Source: Methanothrix sp. (GTDB taxonomy: Archaea; Halobacteriota; Methanosarcinia; Methanotrichales; Methanotrichaceae). From it: a stretch of 8,535 nucleotides of DNA. The stretch is taken from NCBI GenBank assembly GCA_028708055.1, contig JAQVZT010000099.1, positions 1 to 8,535 on the forward strand, given 5' to 3'. Shown here one piece after another: positions 5,779-8,535 of the stretch (position 1 is the stretch's first letter; every line of letters starts with the position of its first letter). The position numbers and the translations under genes were made by a program. The notes under the pieces are model-generated. The model made no database searches and was not told where the DNA came from. It saw only the letters and a program-made list of their open reading frames with translations.

Positions 5779-8238
5779 ATGCCAGAATATTTGTCGCCGG
5801 GTGTATATGTAGAAGAGATCGAAATCGGGGCAAAGCCTATTGAAGGCGTAAGCACCAGCACGGTAGGCTTTGTAGGCATGACAGAGAGAGGGCCCTTGAA
5901 CAAGCCCACTTTAGTTACCAGCTTTGCAGAGTACCAGAGGACCTTTGGAGGCTATTTGAGTAGCGATTTTGGGGATTACAGGTACCTGCCTCTCGCAGTG
6001 GAGGGCTTCTTTTCTAATGGGGGACAAAGGGCGTATATTACAAGGGTTGCCAACAAAACTAATAATGATAAAAAGCTAAATAAATTGCCCGCGAATATAG
6101 CATCAGGCTTCCTGCCGGATATTTCAGGGGCAATAACCCAGCTTTCTTCGGTGGCGGATATAGGTGATATATGGCTGAGTATTCAAAGTGCCGCCGGATT
6201 GAAAATAGATGATGAGCTGGTGCTCAAAGGACAGCCCCGCAATGAGTTCTTTAAGCTATTGGCTATAGCAAAGGCCCTAAACCTCAACACCTCCCTCCCA
6301 CTTAATCTGAAAGCAGAAAGCATTATCACAAAAATGACTCAAGAAGGAGAGTACCAGATTGAATCTAATGCGAATTCGGGAGACAAGACAATTGTATTGA
6401 ACAAAATTTCGGATGATTTGGCAAACGGAACAATGTTGCTGATAATTGATGCCAATCCAGCTAATTCCGAGATATGTGGTATTAGCGATGTTGATAAGGA
6501 CAGCAACAGTCAAACTTACAAGACAATTACACTGAATAATCCTTTGGCAAAGGACCATAATGCCGGAACATCAATAAAGACACTAGTGGAACCGACGCCG
6601 CCAGAGGGGAACATCACAATAATTGCCGACAGTATTCAACAGCAGATTCTGATAGATTATGCGACAGAAATTGCTCAATATGATGTGGTGAAGGTAGACG
6701 CAAGCAATTATTTTATTGTTGCCTCTATAGAACAGGACCCAAGAATCCAGATATCCAAAAAATTGGAGTTTAGCCACAATGCGAAAAGTGAGATTCAGAA
6801 GCTTGTCGCGGCGATAGACATTACGGCCAAGAACGAAGGCACGTGGGGAAATCGGATCAGAATCGAGATAGATACGGATATTGATCGCAGCTCGATCCTA
6901 AAGACAAAGCTGAGCAACGTCGCATCAGCAGGTCAAAATTATCTTGAATTGGAAACCGTTGTTGGAATAGAAGCTGGAACCCGTCTCATTCTTCCAAATG
7001 GCGATCACGTTTTGGTCGATAAGGTAATCAATTCAGACAATCCCACGGTAATAATTTCAAATGTCTTAAACAGTCAGTTATCAGAAGGAGCTCCGATTAA
7101 CACCTCTGAGTTCAATCTCATCCTGCATTTTGATGACTACGAAGAGGTATACAGATCACTCTCCTTGGAGAAAACGCACAGCAGATACTTTGAAACCATG
7201 ATCGAGTCCTCGGGATTAATAACGGCTGAAAAAGCGGCCTCGGGAAACATTGTTGATCTCTTGCCCACAAAGGAATATCCTGAAGGATGGATACTGAGCG
7301 GTGGTGAAGATGGCATTCCTAATAATGCAAAGGAGGCGAATACAGTCTATGAGGGCACGGATAATCTTGAGCCCACGGAGAGAACAGGACTACACACCCT
7401 TAAGAATATTGATGGAATAAGCATAGTAGCGATCCCTGGATTATCATCGACGGATTTCAAGAATATACAGAGCAAGCTTATAAATCACTGTGAGATCATG
7501 GGAGATCGTTTTGCAGTTCTTGATTCCCAGTGCCAAGCAGATAACGATCAAATTCAAATCCAAAGATCTCTATTTGATTCAAAATACGCGGCAATCTACT
7601 ATCCATGGATCAGCATTTTCGACCCGCTATCCCAGCAGCAGATAGATATGCCTCCAAGTGGACATGTCTGCGGTATTTATGCCCGCAGCGATACGGAGCG
7701 AGGGGTACACAAGGCGCCTGCCAATGAGGTTGTGAGAGGTGCCTTGGATTTGGAGATGTCTAAAATAGTAGGCAAGAGAACCATAATTACCAAAGGCCAG
7801 CAGGATGTTCTGAATCCCAAAGGAATCAATTGCATCCGCGCCTTCCCTGGGAGAGGCATAAGAGTCTGGGGTGCAAGAACGATCTCATCCGATCCTCTGT
7901 GGCGCTACGTAAACGTCAGGCGTCTCTTCCTCTATATGGAAAAGTCCATCGAAGAGGGGACCCAATGGGTCGTATTCGAGCCCAACGATGAGAAGCTATG
8001 GGCCAGGGTTAAGCAGACAATCAACCAATTCCTGATGACAGTCTGGCGAAGCGGGGCCCTCATGGGCGCCACTCAGGACGAGGCATTCTTCGTAAAGTGC
8101 GACAGATCTACTATGACCCAGGAAGATATTGATAACGGAAAGCTCATTGTTCTCATCGGAGTAGCGCCTGTCAAACCTGCTGAGTTCGTGATATTCCGCA
8201 TTGCCCAAGTAGCTAAAGGATCATCAATAGCCGGATAA
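5779..8238 (+). CDS. contractile tail sheath protein, enlarged by inserted beta modules
   Basis: The 819-residue product is a contractile sheath subunit. It polymerises around the inner tube and shortens to drive it into the target (family knowledge). The N-terminus is typical: LSPGVYVEE (5-13), GVSTSTVGFVG (23-33), then a FGGYLSSDFGDYRYLP region and FFSNGGQRAYITRV (77-90). The C-terminal third is strongly conserved: YPWISIFDP (608-616), PPSGHVCGIYARSD (625-638), GVHKAPANEV (642-651), NPKGINCIRAFPGRG, VWGARTIS, VFEPN (732-736), EAFFVKCD and PAEFVIFRI (800-808). Between them, residues about 130-444 hold four beta-rich segments with a shared pattern, plus the usual NEGTWGN motif (352-358). The protein is well above the roughly 350-500 residues of compact sheaths. 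The insert is AT-richer than the C-terminal coding part. No second sheath paralogue is visible. It is translated from a strong AGGAGG site and ends 11 bases before the tube gene. Confidence 0.95.
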   Translation: MPEYLSPGVYVEEIEIGAKPIEGVSTSTVGFVGMTERGPLNKPTLVTSFAEYQRTFGGYLSSDFGDYRYLPLAVEGFFSNGGQRAYITRVANKTNNDKKLNKLPANIASGFLPDISGAITQLSSVADIGDIWLSIQSAAGLKIDDELVLKGQPRNEFFKLLAIAKALNLNTSLPLNLKAESIITKMTQEGEYQIESNANSGDKTIVLNKISDDLANGTMLLIIDANPANSEICGISDVDKDSNSQTYKTITLNNPLAKDHNAGTSIKTLVEPTPPEGNITIIADSIQQQILIDYATEIAQYDVVKVDASNYFIVASIEQDPRIQISKKLEFSHNAKSEIQKLVAAIDITAKNEGTWGNRIRIEIDTDIDRSSILKTKLSNVASAGQNYLELETVVGIEAGTRLILPNGDHVLVDKVINSDNPTVIISNVLNSQLSEGAPINTSEFNLILHFDDYEEVYRSLSLEKTHSRYFETMIESSGLITAEKAASGNIVDLLPTKEYPEGWILSGGEDGIPNNAKEANTVYEGTDNLEPTERTGLHTLKNIDGISIVAIPGLSSTDFKNIQSKLINHCEIMGDRFAVLDSQCQADNDQIQIQRSLFDSKYAAIYYPWISIFDPLSQQQIDMPPSGHVCGIYARSDTERGVHKAPANEVVRGALDLEMSKIVGKRTIITKGQQDVLNPKGINCIRAFPGRGIRVWGARTISSDPLWRYVNVRRLFLYMEKSIEEGTQWVVFEPNDEKLWARVKQTINQFLMTVWRSGALMGATQDEAFFVKCDRSTMTQEDIDNGKLIVLIGVAPVKPAEFVIFRIAQVAKGSSIAG

Positions 8239-8244
8239 GAGGTG
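8239..8244 (+). promoter_or_regulatory. Shine-Dalgarno site of the tube gene
   Basis: GAGGTG begins immediately after the sheath stop codon and lies five bases before the ATG at 8250. This suggests translational coupling of sheath and tube, which are needed in matched amounts. Confidence 0.75.
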
Positions 8245-8249
8245 ATTAG

Positions 8250-8535
8250 ATGGTAGACAGAAAAGATCCATACAGAAGCTTCAGGTTCCTTGTAGAGATA
8301 GATGGGATAGTTCAGGGGGGATTCAGTGAGGCAACGGTTCCCGACACCACAACCGATATTATAGAATACCGGGAAGGAAATGAGTTGCCAACCTTGAGAA
8401 AACTTCCAGGTCTAACCAAGTTCGGCAATATAACCCTAAAGTGGGGTGCAACCGACCTGGTGGTTTACAATTGGAGGAAGCTGGTAGAGGACGGCAAGAT
8501 GAAGGATGCCAGGAAGAATATAGCAATCAACATCA
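8250..8535 (+). CDS. inner tail tube protein (T4 gp19-like), partial
   Basis: The first 95 residues of a tail-tube subunit are present, and the window ends within the gene. It begins MVDRKDPYRSFRFLVEIDG, the usual opening in which an aromatic-rich FRFLVEI strand starts the tube beta-barrel. It continues with GGFSEATVP (23-31), an acidic strand containing IIEYREGNE (37-45), and LPGLTKFGNITLKWG (52-66), followed by the helix beginning VYNWRKLV. These match the order in the phage gp19/Afp1-type tube family, where the conserved K-x-G/P-G-x-x-K-x-G-x-I-x-L-K run links the barrel halves. Tube subunits stack as hexameric rings inside the sheath. A full-length member would be about 140-170 residues, so roughly 50-70 are missing. 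Confidence 0.9.
   Translation, partial: MVDRKDPYRSFRFLVEIDGIVQGGFSEATVPDTTTDIIEYREGNELPTLRKLPGLTKFGNITLKWGATDLVVYNWRKLVEDGKMKDARKNIAINI

Overview
The window looks archaeal and most likely comes from a methanogen of the Methanothrix/Methanosarcina group. This is an inference from strong GGAGG-type Shine-Dalgarno sites beside A/T-rich TATA-like boxes, heavy use of ATA, AGA and AGG codons, and a long CHAT/NTPase/TPR protein of a kind common in these archaea. No rRNA, tRNA or housekeeping marker is present to confirm it.

Layout. (1) Positions 102-3350 (+) hold one large GC-rich gene for a 1082-residue STAND-type protein: CHAT-like domain, NB-ARC/NACHT-like P-loop NTPase, helical linker and about seven TPRs. 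Its CHAT domain appears to have lost both catalytic residues. (2) Positions 3461-3808 (-) hold a convergent small protein with two membrane helices, with its own TATA-like box and a 12-base palindrome in the leader. (3) Positions 3945-4190 hold the frameshifted 3' end of a TnpB gene (IS200/IS605 or IS1341 type), recognisable by its zinc ribbon and DRDxNA motif. It is followed by a hairpin with a T8 run and then an AT-rich leader. (4) From 4526 to the right edge (+) runs a tight operon of a contractile injection system: Pvc16/DUF4255-family protein, a carboxypeptidase-regulatory-like domain protein, an unusually long tail sheath, and a gp19-like inner tube cut off by the window end.

How the genes fit together. 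Sheath and tube form the contractile trunk, and the DUF4255 protein is the expected trunk terminator. The order and the absence of capsid, portal or terminase genes here favour an extracellular contractile injection system (eCIS, Afp/PVC-like) over a prophage, but baseplate, ATPase and payload genes would lie beyond 8535. The STAND-like gene is a plausible defence or signalling neighbour. A decayed transposon and an opposed gene separate it from the operon, so a functional link is only a hypothesis.

Positions 1-54 may contain the last codons of an upstream gene, but three frames are open and none can be chosen.
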